Assembly: GCF_947488185.1 (NCBI RefSeq)
Contig: NZ_CANKYM010000001.1
Coordinates: 496,001-560,000, forward strand
Length of the DNA: 64,000 nt
Source: an uncultured Roseobacter sp.
GTDB taxonomy: Bacteria; Pseudomonadota; Alphaproteobacteria; Rhodobacterales; Rhodobacteraceae
Reading direction: 5' to 3'
In this document: positions 28,874 to 38,034 of the stretch, in pieces
Numbering within the stretch: the first letter of the stretch is position 1
Layout of the letters: each line of letters opens with the position of its first letter
Translations under genes and position numbers: made by a program
The notes under the pieces: generated by a model
What the model saw: only the letters and a program-made list of their open reading frames with translations
Databases searched by the model: none
What the model was told of the DNA's origin: nothing

Positions 28874-29953
28874 ATGAGCTTTTCACCGCTCCCCCCCGCC
28901 TTGATGCAGGATCGCCTGTCATTGCCACATGACGGGCCGGTTCGGTTGCTGATCGACACCGATGCTGCCAATGAAATCGATGACCAGTTCGCGATTGCCT
29001 GGGCGCTGATGTCGCCGGACCACATGACGGTTGAAGCGGTGACAGCCGTGCCGTTTTCCTTTGCCCATCATCAGCCGGAGCTTCTGGCGGCCGAGCGGGC
29101 TCTGGAAGAAGGCACGGCCCGCGACGAGCATCTGGTGGGCGGATTTCAGGGCTGGCTCGACCGGTTGCATGGACAAGGCCGGCGCGCCGCGGATCTGACA
29201 TTTGTCGGGCCTGCAGAAGGTATGGATCTCAGCTATGCGGAGATTTGCACCATCTACGAAAAGCTTGGGATTTCCGCAGATGGCAAGGTCTTCAAGGGTG
29301 CGCAACGCTACATGCAACATCCGGAGGACGTGGTGGCCTCCGATGCCGTCGACACCATCATCCGCCTTGCCAAAACCGGTGATGCGCCGCTTTACATCGC
29401 GGCGATGGGCTGTGTGACGAATATCGCCAGCGCCCTGCTCAAAGCACCGGAGATACGGGAGCGTATTGTTGTGATCTGGACGTCGGCCTATCCCTCGTCG
29501 GCCCCGCATTGCAACCGCCCGTCGCTAAATCTGGTGCAGGACGTGCATGCCTCACGCATCATTTTCGACAGCGGCGTGCCGCATGTCTATCTGCCCGGCT
29601 ATCACGTCGGCGCACAGCTCAAGATTTCGCGACCCGAAATGGCGCAGTTTGTCCAAGGGCGCGGGGCGATTGGCGACTACCTCTACCATCTTTATATCCA
29701 CAACCCGCTGCATGACATGTTCGCGATCTCGGACAGGGAACGGCGCACCTGGGTCATCTGGGACATCATCAACATTGCTTGGCTGATCAATCCAGACTGG
29801 GTGCCGACGCACTTAACGCAGTCGCCTATTCTGGATGACGAGTTGTACTGGCAAAGGGATGCAAACCGCCACCCGATGCGCGAAGCGCATGATGTGCAGC
29901 GCGATGAGATTTTCCTCGATTTCTACGACAAGCTTGCCGCCGCAGCTACGTAA
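28874..29953 (+). CDS. Nucleoside hydrolase (IUNH) family protein
   Basis: Hydrolyses an N-glycosidic bond, typically releasing base and ribose. The 359-residue product has the N-terminal calcium-binding motif in the variant form LLIDTDAANEIDDQFAIAWAL (classical enzymes: DTDPGxDDA), found in a divergent branch whose substrates are mostly untested. IAAMGCVTNIASAL matches the family core. GGAG upstream supports ATG 28874. It is longer than classical hydrolases (about 310) with extra C-terminal sequence. Its stop overlaps the stop of the convergent isomerase-like gene by 8 bp, joining this operon end-to-end with the ABC/nucleoside phosphorylase operon. Confidence 0.85.
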   Translation: MSFSPLPPALMQDRLSLPHDGPVRLLIDTDAANEIDDQFAIAWALMSPDHMTVEAVTAVPFSFAHHQPELLAAERALEEGTARDEHLVGGFQGWLDRLHGQGRRAADLTFVGPAEGMDLSYAEICTIYEKLGISADGKVFKGAQRYMQHPEDVVASDAVDTIIRLAKTGDAPLYIAAMGCVTNIASALLKAPEIRERIVVIWTSAYPSSAPHCNRPSLNLVQDVHASRIIFDSGVPHVYLPGYHVGAQLKISRPEMAQFVQGRGAIGDYLYHLYIHNPLHDMFAISDRERRTWVIWDIINIAWLINPDWVPTHLTQSPILDDELYWQRDANRHPMREAHDVQRDEIFLDFYDKLAAAAT

Positions 29954-31367
29954 AGTCGCGCCTATCCAGATGCCCGCGCATCGGGACCCGTCCCAATATG
30001 TCCATGCCCGTCCACGACGCGAATTCTGTCAGGATGCCCACGACATGGCCGGGCACCAGTACGAAGTGATGCTCCAGCCCATGCGCCATCACGCTGGCCA
30101 CGACATCTTCCAGACCCGCCTGTTGCCCGTCGATCTCGAAGCTGTCCAGCCACCCGCGACAGCCTGTGAAGCCACTCGGATCACGACCCGAGACCTGCGC
30201 GGTCATGCCAAAGAAGGCGCTTGCGTTCCGCGCCACCCGAAACACCGTGACGGGGCCGTCGCGGAAGACCAGATCGCTGATCGCGCCATGGACAGGGCCC
30301 GCCTCTGTGCCGCGCCCGATCATCGGGTGATTGATCCATTGCGCCCCCGCCTCATCGGCCAGATACAAGGGGCCGCCGCCTCCATGCCACATCAGGAGCT
30401 GTCCGCTCGCCAAATCCGGTTCCGTCATATCCAGCAGGTAGCCAACCCGCCCGGTCACTGATGCCGCGACAAGCTGCGTCACCGCGCCCAGCACGTCACC
30501 CTCCGACGCGACGGGCAGGTTGTGACGTTCCTCCAACCATGTAAACGCAGCCCCGGGGTGCATGCCGGGATCATCCTGCAACGCAGGCCAGTCGCTGACT
30601 GCTAGCGCCGCATAGCCACCGGCCTCGGCCATCTCCGCAAGCGCCAGGGCCGCGCGGGCGCTCAGTGCCATCTGGTCCTCGGACACGCCGGAGACTTCGG
30701 CAGCGCTGGCCATCTCTGCGACCTCTGCGGTAACCAAATCAGAAGGCAACGCCTTCATCCGCCCGGTCAGTTCATGCATATCATGATGGGCTACATCGAC
30801 ACCAAGTCGCGCGCGCAACTCCGATGTCGACACCTCCATGTTGTAGAACGTCATGGCCAACCCACCGATTACGCCGATCCGTGCGCCTTTCAGAGCTTTC
30901 AACGCCTTGAGCGCCCGCACCGTGCAACGCAGCCGATCTTGCAAGGCGGCACTTTCCGGCGCGCCGTGGTACCATTGCACAGGCCGGGCAGAGAGGTCGC
31001 GCACCTGGCGCGCAATCGACATCGACATGTTGAGCGAAACAAAGTTGTTGAGCTGCACATCTCCGGTGCGCACCGGCTCTGGCACCGACCAGAAGCCACA
31101 GCGGAATTCAGACGCCGCCACGGTGCGGGCGACATCGCCCATCGTGAAACCGCCATGCAGGAGCAGAACAAAATCAACACCCTGCGCCCTGCAAGCCGCA
31201 AGCGCATCTTCCATTTCCCGCGCATCCATCGGGACATCGGCATGCATATAAAACGCGACACCCTCATCGGCACATAGGGCCGTCAGGGCGGTTTCAGCAG
31301 CGGCCCACACCCCGTGCTTTTCGGGAAAATAGCTCGGCAGGGACGCGCGGATCAGACCAAGTTTCAT
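29946..31367 (-). CDS. L-fucose/L-arabinose isomerase-like protein
   Basis: 473-residue cytoplasmic protein of the L-fucose isomerase-like group (COG2407 type): an N-terminal Rossmann-like part (KLGLIRASLPSYFPE), a central region (ARIGVIGGLAMTFYNME) and a C-terminal part (VFRVARNASAFFGMTAQV; HHFVLVPGHVVGILTEFASWTGM). Family enzymes interconvert aldoses and ketoses using a metal bound by Glu, Asp and His; here the nearby acidic and His residues are present but I cannot confirm all ligands. Last gene of the minus-strand operon. Likely role: isomerising the free sugar so the kinase and aldolase can act. Sugar identity unknown. Confidence 0.72.
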   Translation of the reverse strand: MKLGLIRASLPSYFPEKHGVWAAAETALTALCADEGVAFYMHADVPMDAREMEDALAACRAQGVDFVLLLHGGFTMGDVARTVAASEFRCGFWSVPEPVRTGDVQLNNFVSLNMSMSIARQVRDLSARPVQWYHGAPESAALQDRLRCTVRALKALKALKGARIGVIGGLAMTFYNMEVSTSELRARLGVDVAHHDMHELTGRMKALPSDLVTAEVAEMASAAEVSGVSEDQMALSARAALALAEMAEAGGYAALAVSDWPALQDDPGMHPGAAFTWLEERHNLPVASEGDVLGAVTQLVAASVTGRVGYLLDMTEPDLASGQLLMWHGGGGPLYLADEAGAQWINHPMIGRGTEAGPVHGAISDLVFRDGPVTVFRVARNASAFFGMTAQVSGRDPSGFTGCRGWLDSFEIDGQQAGLEDVVASVMAHGLEHHFVLVPGHVVGILTEFASWTGMDILGRVPMRGHLDRRDFT

Positions 31368-31377
31368 GGTTTTTCCC

Positions 31378-32142
31378 TCAGATTCTCAGGTATCCGCCAT
31401 CCACAACCAATGACGTGCCCATCACATATTTGGCCAGATCGGAGGCAAGGTAAATGCAGGCATCCGCGACTTCTTCGGGCTCACCCCAGCGCCGGGCCGG
31501 GATCATGTCCAGATACCCTTCGCCGGTTTCCGTCCCGATCACCGGATCATCCTCGATGTTCATCTGCGTGCGCATGATGCCAGGGTTCACGTTGTTCACC
31601 CGGATCCCCATCGGCCCAAGCTCATCGGCCAGCGAGTAGGTCAACAGACGTACAGCCCCCTTGGACATGTTGTAGTGCGAAAACCCGCCGGTGCCCCGCA
31701 TCCCGGCAATCGAACACATGTTGATGATCACCCCGCTTTTGCGCTTCACCATGGCCCGCGCCGCCATCTGCGATCCGAAGAAAACGCTTTTGACATTGAC
31801 GTCCTGCATGCGGTGAAAGACGTCCTCGGTCGCTTCAAGAATGGGCTCTTTCCGCAGGATGCCAGCGTTGTTCACCATGACATCCAAGCCGCCCCAGGCT
31901 TCGGCCACCGCCACCAGAGCTTCCAGCTGATCGACCTTGCTGACATCGCAGGTGACGAACTTTGCCATCGCCGGGAATTGCGCATTGATGGCCTCTGCGG
32001 TGGGTGTGCCACCCTCCCGGCCGACTTCATCCAGATCCGCGACGATCACCCTGGCCCCTTGACGGGCGAAACCGTCGGCGATGGCGCGGCCATTGCCGCT
32101 GGAACCGCCGGTAACGATCGCAATCTTACCGTCCAAAAGCAT
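31378..32142 (-). CDS. Short-chain dehydrogenase/reductase
   Basis: 254-residue classical SDR. NAD(P) motif TGGSSGNGRA, acidic VADLDE suggesting NAD preference, NNAG, catalytic Ser in NMCSIAG and Tyr-X3-Lys in YNMSK are all present, as is the C-terminal LVVDGGYLRI. It follows the aldolase gene with no gap and precedes the isomerase-like gene by 10 bp. A polyol or sugar dehydrogenase role is likely from context. Confidence 0.9.
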   Translation of the reverse strand: MLLDGKIAIVTGGSSGNGRAIADGFARQGARVIVADLDEVGREGGTPTAEAINAQFPAMAKFVTCDVSKVDQLEALVAVAEAWGGLDVMVNNAGILRKEPILEATEDVFHRMQDVNVKSVFFGSQMAARAMVKRKSGVIINMCSIAGMRGTGGFSHYNMSKGAVRLLTYSLADELGPMGIRVNNVNPGIMRTQMNIEDDPVIGTETGEGYLDMIPARRWGEPEEVADACIYLASDLAKYVMGTSLVVDGGYLRI

Positions 32143-33045
32143 CTATCCCTTCTCCAAAGCCGCGATCAGACGGCGCAGACGCATCCTGCCGGTGTCCTGC
32201 AGCCACGCCCGTAACGCGCCCTCGCCCTCCGCGCCAAAAATCGCGACGCCATCCGACCAGATCGCACGCCCGCACATGAACCCGGAAAAATCGACACCCG
32301 CCTCCACCGCCAGTTTCAAGGACGCCTCGAACCAGTCAAAGGACACGCCCGCGCTGAGGTATACAAGATCAATCCCGTTTGCCGCAGCAGCAGCATTGCG
32401 GAACGCCTCCAACGCCTGTGCGCGTGTCATCTGCGCCGTGCCAAAGCCCTCCACAAAAGACAGATCCACAGGAATTTCGACTTTCAGAACGTCCACTTGA
32501 AATCGAGCATCCGCAAAAACGTCCGTCGCGCGCCGCACCAAATCGGGTTTTTGCGCGGCATATTCCGCAGTGCCCGCCGCAAGGTCCGGGTGATACACCA
32601 ACGGTTCCATCAGATATCGGATGCCCGCCGCGCGACATCGGCGCCCGATATCGGCGACAAGATCCTGCTTGCGTGCGTTCAGGTCCGGATCATCATCCGG
32701 CGCGTAATACATGAAGAATTTCAGCTGCTCCACGCCCATCGCCGGATAGTCATCAACGATGAAGTTGCGGGGTAATACCGTGATCCGGTCCGCATCCGAG
32801 ATGTGATAGACGTCCGCCTCGAAGGCCAGCATCCGGGCGCAGCCGTTGGGATAGCTGTGCAGCAAATCAGGACCGCAGGTGGCGTCGACCAGAACCGTCG
32901 TGGCATCCGGCCCCAGGGTTTCCAGTACGGCCCGTTTGAACGTCAGCAAATCGTCAGGTTTGGCGTCCGCGCCCCGCGCCGCGCGAATGCTGGCCTCCAA
33001 CCCGCTACCGGCATCGACCGCCACACCGTGAATCCTGTCCACCAT
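32143..33045 (-). CDS. LacD-type (tagatose 1,6-diphosphate) class I aldolase family protein
   Basis: 300-residue TIM-barrel of the LacD/DeoC superfamily (LLTFKRAVLETLGPDATTVLVDATCGPD; FQVDVLKVEIPVD, containing the likely Schiff-base Lys; VYLSAGVSFDWFEASLKLAVEAG). Relatives cleave ketose bisphosphates or ketose 1-phosphates to dihydroxyacetone phosphate plus an aldehyde. ATG 33045 sits 2 nt after the dhaK stop; the longer open frame is not needed. Following the kinase genes, it plausibly splits the phosphorylated ketose. Bis- versus mono-phosphate substrate cannot be decided here. Confidence 0.82.
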   Translation of the reverse strand: MVDRIHGVAVDAGSGLEASIRAARGADAKPDDLLTFKRAVLETLGPDATTVLVDATCGPDLLHSYPNGCARMLAFEADVYHISDADRITVLPRNFIVDDYPAMGVEQLKFFMYYAPDDDPDLNARKQDLVADIGRRCRAAGIRYLMEPLVYHPDLAAGTAEYAAQKPDLVRRATDVFADARFQVDVLKVEIPVDLSFVEGFGTAQMTRAQALEAFRNAAAAANGIDLVYLSAGVSFDWFEASLKLAVEAGVDFSGFMCGRAIWSDGVAIFGAEGEGALRAWLQDTGRMRLRRLIAALEKG

Positions 33046-33047
33046 AT

Positions 33048-34064
33048 TCAGGCCCCCTGTGCGGTGATGTGCGGGAAGTGCGGCGCCTTGTGCGGGGCAC
33101 GCCACAGCGCCAGCATCTGCGGTGTCGGCGTAAAGAGCGAGATGGAGAACCCGCCCATTTCCTGCGTCGTTGAATAGGACCCGATCATGGGAGAGACAGG
33201 TTCAATCCCCTTCTCGCCCAACTGCCTGTGCACCTCGCCATAGATCGTCAGCAGTTCCATCATCGTGGTACCGCCCGCGCCGTTCACCAGAACGACCGTG
33301 GGCGTGCCTGCCTCAATTGCGCGATCCTCCAGCAGTTCACCCAGCATATAGACCACAAGGTCCTGCACTGGCCCGACCTTCCGGCGACCGACGCCAGGTT
33401 CGCCATGCACCCCCATGCCGATGAAGACCTCATCCTCGGGCAGGGTGAACATCAGCTCGCCGGTCAGCGGCGACACACCGGGCGAGACAGCGGCACCCAA
33501 TGTCCGCGTGGCGGCGCGAACCTCCGCGCCAAGGGTCATCAGATCCTCGATCTGCATCCCCTCTTCCGCCGCAGCCCCAAGAATTTTGTAGATGAACATG
33601 GTGCCAGCAGCGCCGCGACGCTCGTCCTCCTGCCCTTTGGGTGCGGAGGAAATATCATCATACATCAACAGGGGCTGCACGTTCAGACCGTCGTCCTGCG
33701 CCATCAGGGCGGCGGCATTGCCATTGATCACATCGCCTTCGTGACGCGAGATCAGCAGGACGGCGCCCGCATCGCCACAGACCTCTTCGATCCCCTCAAG
33801 GATCGCATCCGGCGAGGAGGCTGCGAAAACATCGCCCACGACATTGGCGTCCAGCAACCCTTCGCCGACGAACCCCATGGCAATCGGTTCATGGCCACTG
33901 CCATTGCCGATCAGCAGCGCGACCTTACCTTCCTTTGTGCGGAGCATTTTGCGGCGTACCACCCGTGGATCAGCCCCGCGACAAATGAGATCCGGATAGG
34001 CGGCGACGAAACCGTCGATCATATCGTCCGGCATCCGCTCCTTGGTATTGAAGAGCTTTTTCAC
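33048..34064 (-). CDS. dhaK: Dihydroxyacetone kinase-like protein, DhaK subunit
   Basis: 338-residue substrate-binding subunit of a Dha-type kinase. The His that covalently holds the ketose substrate lies in GNGSGHEPIAMGFVG; LISRHEGDVINGNAAA and GINPHGEPG-like GMGVHGEPGVG are also visible. No dhaM is nearby, so an ATP-dependent DhaK-DhaL pair is expected. GTG 34064 overlaps the dhaL stop (GTGA) with GGAGG about 6 nt upstream and is preferred to ATG 34076. Homologues phosphorylate dihydroxyacetone or four-carbon ketoses such as erythrulose; the substrate here is probably a ketose feeding the LacD-type aldolase (inference). Confidence 0.87.
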   Translation of the reverse strand: MKKLFNTKERMPDDMIDGFVAAYPDLICRGADPRVVRRKMLRTKEGKVALLIGNGSGHEPIAMGFVGEGLLDANVVGDVFAASSPDAILEGIEEVCGDAGAVLLISRHEGDVINGNAAALMAQDDGLNVQPLLMYDDISSAPKGQEDERRGAAGTMFIYKILGAAAEEGMQIEDLMTLGAEVRAATRTLGAAVSPGVSPLTGELMFTLPEDEVFIGMGVHGEPGVGRRKVGPVQDLVVYMLGELLEDRAIEAGTPTVVLVNGAGGTTMMELLTIYGEVHRQLGEKGIEPVSPMIGSYSTTQEMGGFSISLFTPTPQMLALWRAPHKAPHFPHITAQGA

Positions 34065-34582
34065 ATGCGCCTCCATTCGGCAAAGATGGCCAATAGGGCA
34101 GCGACAGAGGTGGCACCGGCATCGACATGGCCAACGCCCGCGCCTTCCACATATCTGGCTCGGCCCCGTTTGGCAGGCATATCCCGTGTCGCATCCCGGC
34201 CTGCGGCGGCGGCTTGCGCAGCGTCATCAGGGGAGGTCGCCGCAGCAGCGGGGATCAGCGCGTCCAGCATCGTTTTTTCCCCCGGTTTTGCCTGCCCCAG
34301 CATCGCGATCCGATCCGCCGCCTGCGACAGTGCCTCACCCAACGATGCGCCGTCGACCGCCTTTTCCAACGCCGCGATGATCTGCGCAAAGAGCGAGCCG
34401 GACGCACCGCCTGCCGCCTTGCGAAACGCCTTGTCTGGCGTACCGTCGACTGCTGCTGCGGCGCGCAATCCCTTTAGGATGGTCGTCCCGTGATCCCCAT
34501 CGCCGGTGGCAGCATCAAGCTTGTTCAACTCCCGCTCAAGCGCTTCAAACCGGGTGACGCAGAGGGCGAGAAACTCTTTCAT
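34061..34582 (-). CDS. dhaL: Dihydroxyacetone kinase-like protein, DhaL (nucleotide-binding) subunit
   Basis: 173-residue nucleotide-binding subunit. The Asp triad coordinating Mg-ATP is visible in LDAATGDGDHGTT, with GGASGSLF and the C-terminal VGHVDAGATS. It is shorter than typical DhaL (about 210), mainly by a reduced N-terminal helix. Overlaps the epimerase gene by ATGA and dhaK by GTGA, so the three are translationally coupled. Confidence 0.87.
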   Translation of the reverse strand: MKEFLALCVTRFEALERELNKLDAATGDGDHGTTILKGLRAAAAVDGTPDKAFRKAAGGASGSLFAQIIAALEKAVDGASLGEALSQAADRIAMLGQAKPGEKTMLDALIPAAAATSPDDAAQAAAAGRDATRDMPAKRGRARYVEGAGVGHVDAGATSVAALLAIFAEWRRM

Positions 34583-35415
34583 CCGAAAGTACTCTTCATG
34601 AAGGCCAGCGCACGACGGGCCGCATTCGTTGCATCGGGTTCAATGTGCCGCCAGATGTTCAGATCCGCACTGGCGGGGTTGCCCGCGATCACGAACATCT
34701 CTGCGACGATCCAGTCCTCATAGTCCGCGTCCTCCAAACCGGCTTTGACCTGATCCCAGGGCACATGTCCCGACCCAGGCACACCACGGTCGTTGTCGGA
34801 CACATGGAAATGCGCCAGCTTTCCCTTGGCGCTGGCGATGGCCGCGCGGATATCCTTTTCCTCGATGTTGAGGTGGAACGTATCCAGCAGAACGCCCACC
34901 CGGTCGGACCTGGAGGCCTTTGCGATGCTGACGGCTTCGTCCGCCGTGTTTACGAGATCCGTCTCGAACCGGTTAAGCATTTCGATCCCGAGCGTGACAT
35001 CGTGGGCCGCCAACGTCTCATGCAACGACCCCAGCGCCTCTGCGGAGCGGGCGGCCCGCGTAGGCTTGTTCAGCGGGTCGAACTGCCCCCAGGGCGCAAA
35101 CACCACGCCCGCCAATCCACGCGATCCAATCCGTGCCGTGCTTTCAATGGCCCATTTCAAATAGGCGACGCCTGCCGTCCGGACGTCAGCATCATCAGAG
35201 GTGATATCCTTGTCGGGCGCCAACCCGTCCGAACAGGTGACCTGCAACCCGTGGTCCCGCACCGCCTTACCGAGCGCTGTGGCCTTTTCGTCGCTCATCC
35301 CCAGAAGCGACACCTCGATACCGTCAAACCCGAGATCAGCCACGATCTTCAGGATCGGGGTAATCTCATCCGTCCACCGGGCCTGCCAGAGACCGGCGTG
35401 AATACCGTATTTCAT
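34579..35415 (-). CDS. Xylose-isomerase-like TIM-barrel sugar epimerase/isomerase (D-tagatose 3-epimerase type)
   Basis: 278 residues, resembling D-tagatose/D-psicose 3-epimerases: start KYGIHAGLWQARW, metal-binding Glu in LGIEMLNRFETDLVNT, LLDTFHLNIEEKD, HFHVSDNDRGVPGSGHVPWD and the late Glu in WIVAEMF. Such enzymes epimerise free ketoses at C3; relatives act on four-carbon ketose phosphates. Overlaps the phosphorylase and dhaL genes by ATGA. Its place before the kinase suggests it reshapes a ketose before phosphorylation. Confidence 0.82.
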   Translation of the reverse strand: MKYGIHAGLWQARWTDEITPILKIVADLGFDGIEVSLLGMSDEKATALGKAVRDHGLQVTCSDGLAPDKDITSDDADVRTAGVAYLKWAIESTARIGSRGLAGVVFAPWGQFDPLNKPTRAARSAEALGSLHETLAAHDVTLGIEMLNRFETDLVNTADEAVSIAKASRSDRVGVLLDTFHLNIEEKDIRAAIASAKGKLAHFHVSDNDRGVPGSGHVPWDQVKAGLEDADYEDWIVAEMFVIAGNPASADLNIWRHIEPDATNAARRALAFMKSTFG

Positions 35416-36176
35416 GTCACTTCCTCCGTCAGCGTGAGGGCTGCGGCAAATACCGCTTCATTGCTGATCTCCAGCTCGGCCAGCGCCTCTGGCGTCATCG
35501 GGTCCATGAACCGGCGCCCGGCGGTCAATTCGTCCCAGACCACGACCATCGACACCCCGGGCATGCCATATTTGGCCGCTGCGGCCAGGGTCGCCGCGGT
35601 CTCCATCTCAACGCTGAGCAGCCCGTCCTTGTGCCACGCCTCGTACATCTCGACGCTTTCGGCGAAGAGCGATGAGAAGGTCACATGCGGGCCGATATGG
35701 ACCGTGCGGCCCCGCGTTTGCAGCGCGCTTTGCGCCCGTGCAATCCAATGGGGCGCAGCGTTGATCGTGGCGCCGTCGACGTAGTGTTCGGCCACACCGT
35801 CCTCACAGCGTATGACATCGGGAACAATGATGTCACCCGGCGCCAAATGGGATTGCAACCCGCCGCAAGTACCGATCTGGATGACCAGTTTACACCCCAG
35901 TTGCGCAAAAATCTGGCTGACCTCCACGGCACGGGGCGCCCCGTAGCCCATGCAGAATACCACCTTCTTGTCCCCATGCCTGCCCCAAAAGATATCGGGA
36001 AACCCGAGCTCCCGCACATCGGTCAGATGCTGCAAGCGCGCCTTTTGCCGTTCGGCCCGCCACCATGAGCCCTCAAGGATCACGACATCCGGAATGTCCT
36101 CTTCAGGGATACCAAGTCCGCCCAGCCATTCCGCGCGCGTCACCTCGAAGATCGATCTGAAGGTCACCGCCATCAT
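35412..36176 (-). CDS. Nucleoside phosphorylase family protein
   Basis: 254-residue PNP/UDP family protein that would split a nucleoside with phosphate, giving base and sugar 1-phosphate. The core motif VIQIGTCGGLQSHLAPGDIIVPD and the late VEMETAATLAAAAKYGM are characteristic of uridine phosphorylase/PNP-I members. ATG 36176 gives an ATGA overlap with the ATPase stop and is chosen over 36185 and 36173. With the nucleoside hydrolase this makes two independent glycosidic-bond-cleaving enzymes in the same putative regulon. Base specificity unknown. Confidence 0.85.
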   Translation of the reverse strand: MMAVTFRSIFEVTRAEWLGGLGIPEEDIPDVVILEGSWWRAERQKARLQHLTDVRELGFPDIFWGRHGDKKVVFCMGYGAPRAVEVSQIFAQLGCKLVIQIGTCGGLQSHLAPGDIIVPDVIRCEDGVAEHYVDGATINAAPHWIARAQSALQTRGRTVHIGPHVTFSSLFAESVEMYEAWHKDGLLSVEMETAATLAAAAKYGMPGVSMVVVWDELTAGRRFMDPMTPEALAELEISNEAVFAAALTLTEEVT

Positions 36177-37210
36177 ATCACCCATAGTGTTGCGCGTGGC
36201 AGGTGGATCGGCAGGGTATCCCCAACCGCGTAGCTTTCGATTTCATTAGGGTTCACCACGGCGTCCAGGGCGGTGTCGCCGACCCGCAGTTTCAGCCGTG
36301 TCTGCGTGCCCAGATAGATGACATCAGCGATGGTCGAGGTCAGGCAGTTCTGCCCATCCGCCGCCGTGCCGATCCGCACGTTTTCGGGCCGAAAGGTAAG
36401 CTTTCCAGCGCCGGTTGTGGCCCCCTCCGGCAGCGACAGCTTGCCAAGCGCGCAGTCAAAAACATGGCCGTCCGATGTGCCGGGAATGAAGTTATGCCCG
36501 CCAAAGAACCGTGCCGTCGCTTCGTCGATGGGGCGTTTGTAGAAGACATCGGCCCGGTCGTATTGTTTCATCTGCCCGTCGAGGATCAGCGCCACGCGGT
36601 CGGCCAGAACCACTGCCTCTTCCTGATCATGGGTCACGAAGATCGTGGTGATGCCCATTTCCTGCTGTAGCGACCGGATCAGATCGCGCATTTCAAACCG
36701 CAGATGCGCGTCGAGGTTCGACAGCGGTTCATCCAGCAAGAGCACATTGGGCTGCACGATCAGCGCGCGCGCCAAAGCGACGCGTTGCTGCTGCCCGCCG
36801 GAGAGAGCACTTGGTTTGCGATCTCCCAAATCCGGCAGTTTGACCAGTTCCAGCATTTCGCCCACGCGGCGTTTGATCTCTGCGGGATCTTTTTTGCGCA
36901 TCTTGAGGCCAAACCCGACGTTGTCAGCGACGCTCATATAGGGGAACAGCAGGTAGTTCTGGAACACCATGACAACGCCCCGGTCTTCGGGCTTATCGCG
37001 CAGGACGGAGCGGCCATCGAAGGTAACATCGCCGGATGTAGGCTCGAGCAGCCCGGCGATCATCTTCATCGTCGTGGTCTTGCCGCAGCCGGACGGGCCG
37101 AGCAGCGCGGTCAATTCGCCGGTGGGAATTTCCAGCGACAAGCGGTCCAGCGACGGGATGGTCGCGCCGGGATAGACCTTGGTCAGCTCTTTGATCGAAA
37201 CATGGGTCAA
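36173..37210 (-). CDS. ABC transporter ATPase (MalK/PotA-like)
   Basis: 345-residue importer ATPase: Walker A GPSGCGKTTT, Q-loop VFQNYLLFPYMSV, signature LSGGQQQRVALARAL, Walker B VLLLDEPLSNLD, and a C-terminal TOBE regulatory domain (FRPENVRIG...). Overlaps the permease gene by 4 bp. It energises import through the two permeases encoded just upstream in the operon. Confidence 0.93.
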   Translation of the reverse strand: MTHVSIKELTKVYPGATIPSLDRLSLEIPTGELTALLGPSGCGKTTTMKMIAGLLEPTSGDVTFDGRSVLRDKPEDRGVVMVFQNYLLFPYMSVADNVGFGLKMRKKDPAEIKRRVGEMLELVKLPDLGDRKPSALSGGQQQRVALARALIVQPNVLLLDEPLSNLDAHLRFEMRDLIRSLQQEMGITTIFVTHDQEEAVVLADRVALILDGQMKQYDRADVFYKRPIDEATARFFGGHNFIPGTSDGHVFDCALGKLSLPEGATTGAGKLTFRPENVRIGTAADGQNCLTSTIADVIYLGTQTRLKLRVGDTALDAVVNPNEIESYAVGDTLPIHLPRATLWVI

Positions 37211-38031
37211 ATCTGTCCGAAGCCTCCGACAGCGCCGCTGCGACCCGAGAGGTGCTTGGCGGTGAGCAACAGGATGATGATACCTGGCAGGATGTAGATC
37301 ATGCCGATGGCACCGGTGATGTCATTGCGGCCTGCGGTCGCGAAGTTGAAGAGCAGGAGCGGCAGGGTTTCCACGCGCCCGCCGCCGATCAGCAGGGTCA
37401 GGATGTACTGGCTCCACGACACCAGGAAGGCAAAGAGCCCCCCGACAATAATGCCGGGACGGATCGCGGGCAGGGTGACGTACCAGAAGGTCTTGAGCGG
37501 CGAGGCCCCGAGGCTGCGCGCCTGCGCCTCGAACGCCGGATCGTAATTGGCGAAGATGCCCGACATCACCAGCACCATATAGGGCAGCGTCGGGATCAGG
37601 TGCACGAGGATCACGCCCCAGACGGTGTTGTTCAGACCCATCGAGATAAAGACCGAGTGGATGCCCAGAACAACCGCGATACCGGGGACAATCGTGGGCG
37701 CGAGGATCATCAGTTCGACAATCTCCTTGCCCCGGAATTTATACATCCCCAGTGCGCGTCCGGCGGGTACACCGACCAGAATGGACAGAACCGTCGCGGC
37801 CAGTGAAATGCCGATGGTCAGCCACAGGCTGTCGAGCACCCCGGCGGTGTCGGACATGGCGTATTCCCAGGCCCGCAGGGTCCAGGTCTTGGGCAATAGA
37901 TCGGGATAAAACCAGCCGCGCGCGAAGGACCAGATGGCCAGCGGTATCAGGGGCAGGACAAGCCATGTGATCAGGACAACCCCGGTCAGGACCCTGAAGC
38001 TGCGCATTGGGATGCTTTCAGCGTTGCTCAT
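37207..38031 (-). CDS. ABC transporter permease 2
   Basis: 274-residue membrane permease with about six hydrophobic segments and EAA loop EAQARSLGASPLKTFWYVTLPAIRPG. Related to PotC-like permeases. It starts 3 nt after the stop of the first permease gene and overlaps the ATPase gene. In the E. coli YnjBCD system the two permease units are fused; here they are separate. Confidence 0.91.
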   Translation of the reverse strand: MSNAESIPMRSFRVLTGVVLITWLVLPLIPLAIWSFARGWFYPDLLPKTWTLRAWEYAMSDTAGVLDSLWLTIGISLAATVLSILVGVPAGRALGMYKFRGKEIVELMILAPTIVPGIAVVLGIHSVFISMGLNNTVWGVILVHLIPTLPYMVLVMSGIFANYDPAFEAQARSLGASPLKTFWYVTLPAIRPGIIVGGLFAFLVSWSQYILTLLIGGGRVETLPLLLFNFATAGRNDITGAIGMIYILPGIIILLLTAKHLSGRSGAVGGFGQI

Positions 38032-38034
38032 CAG

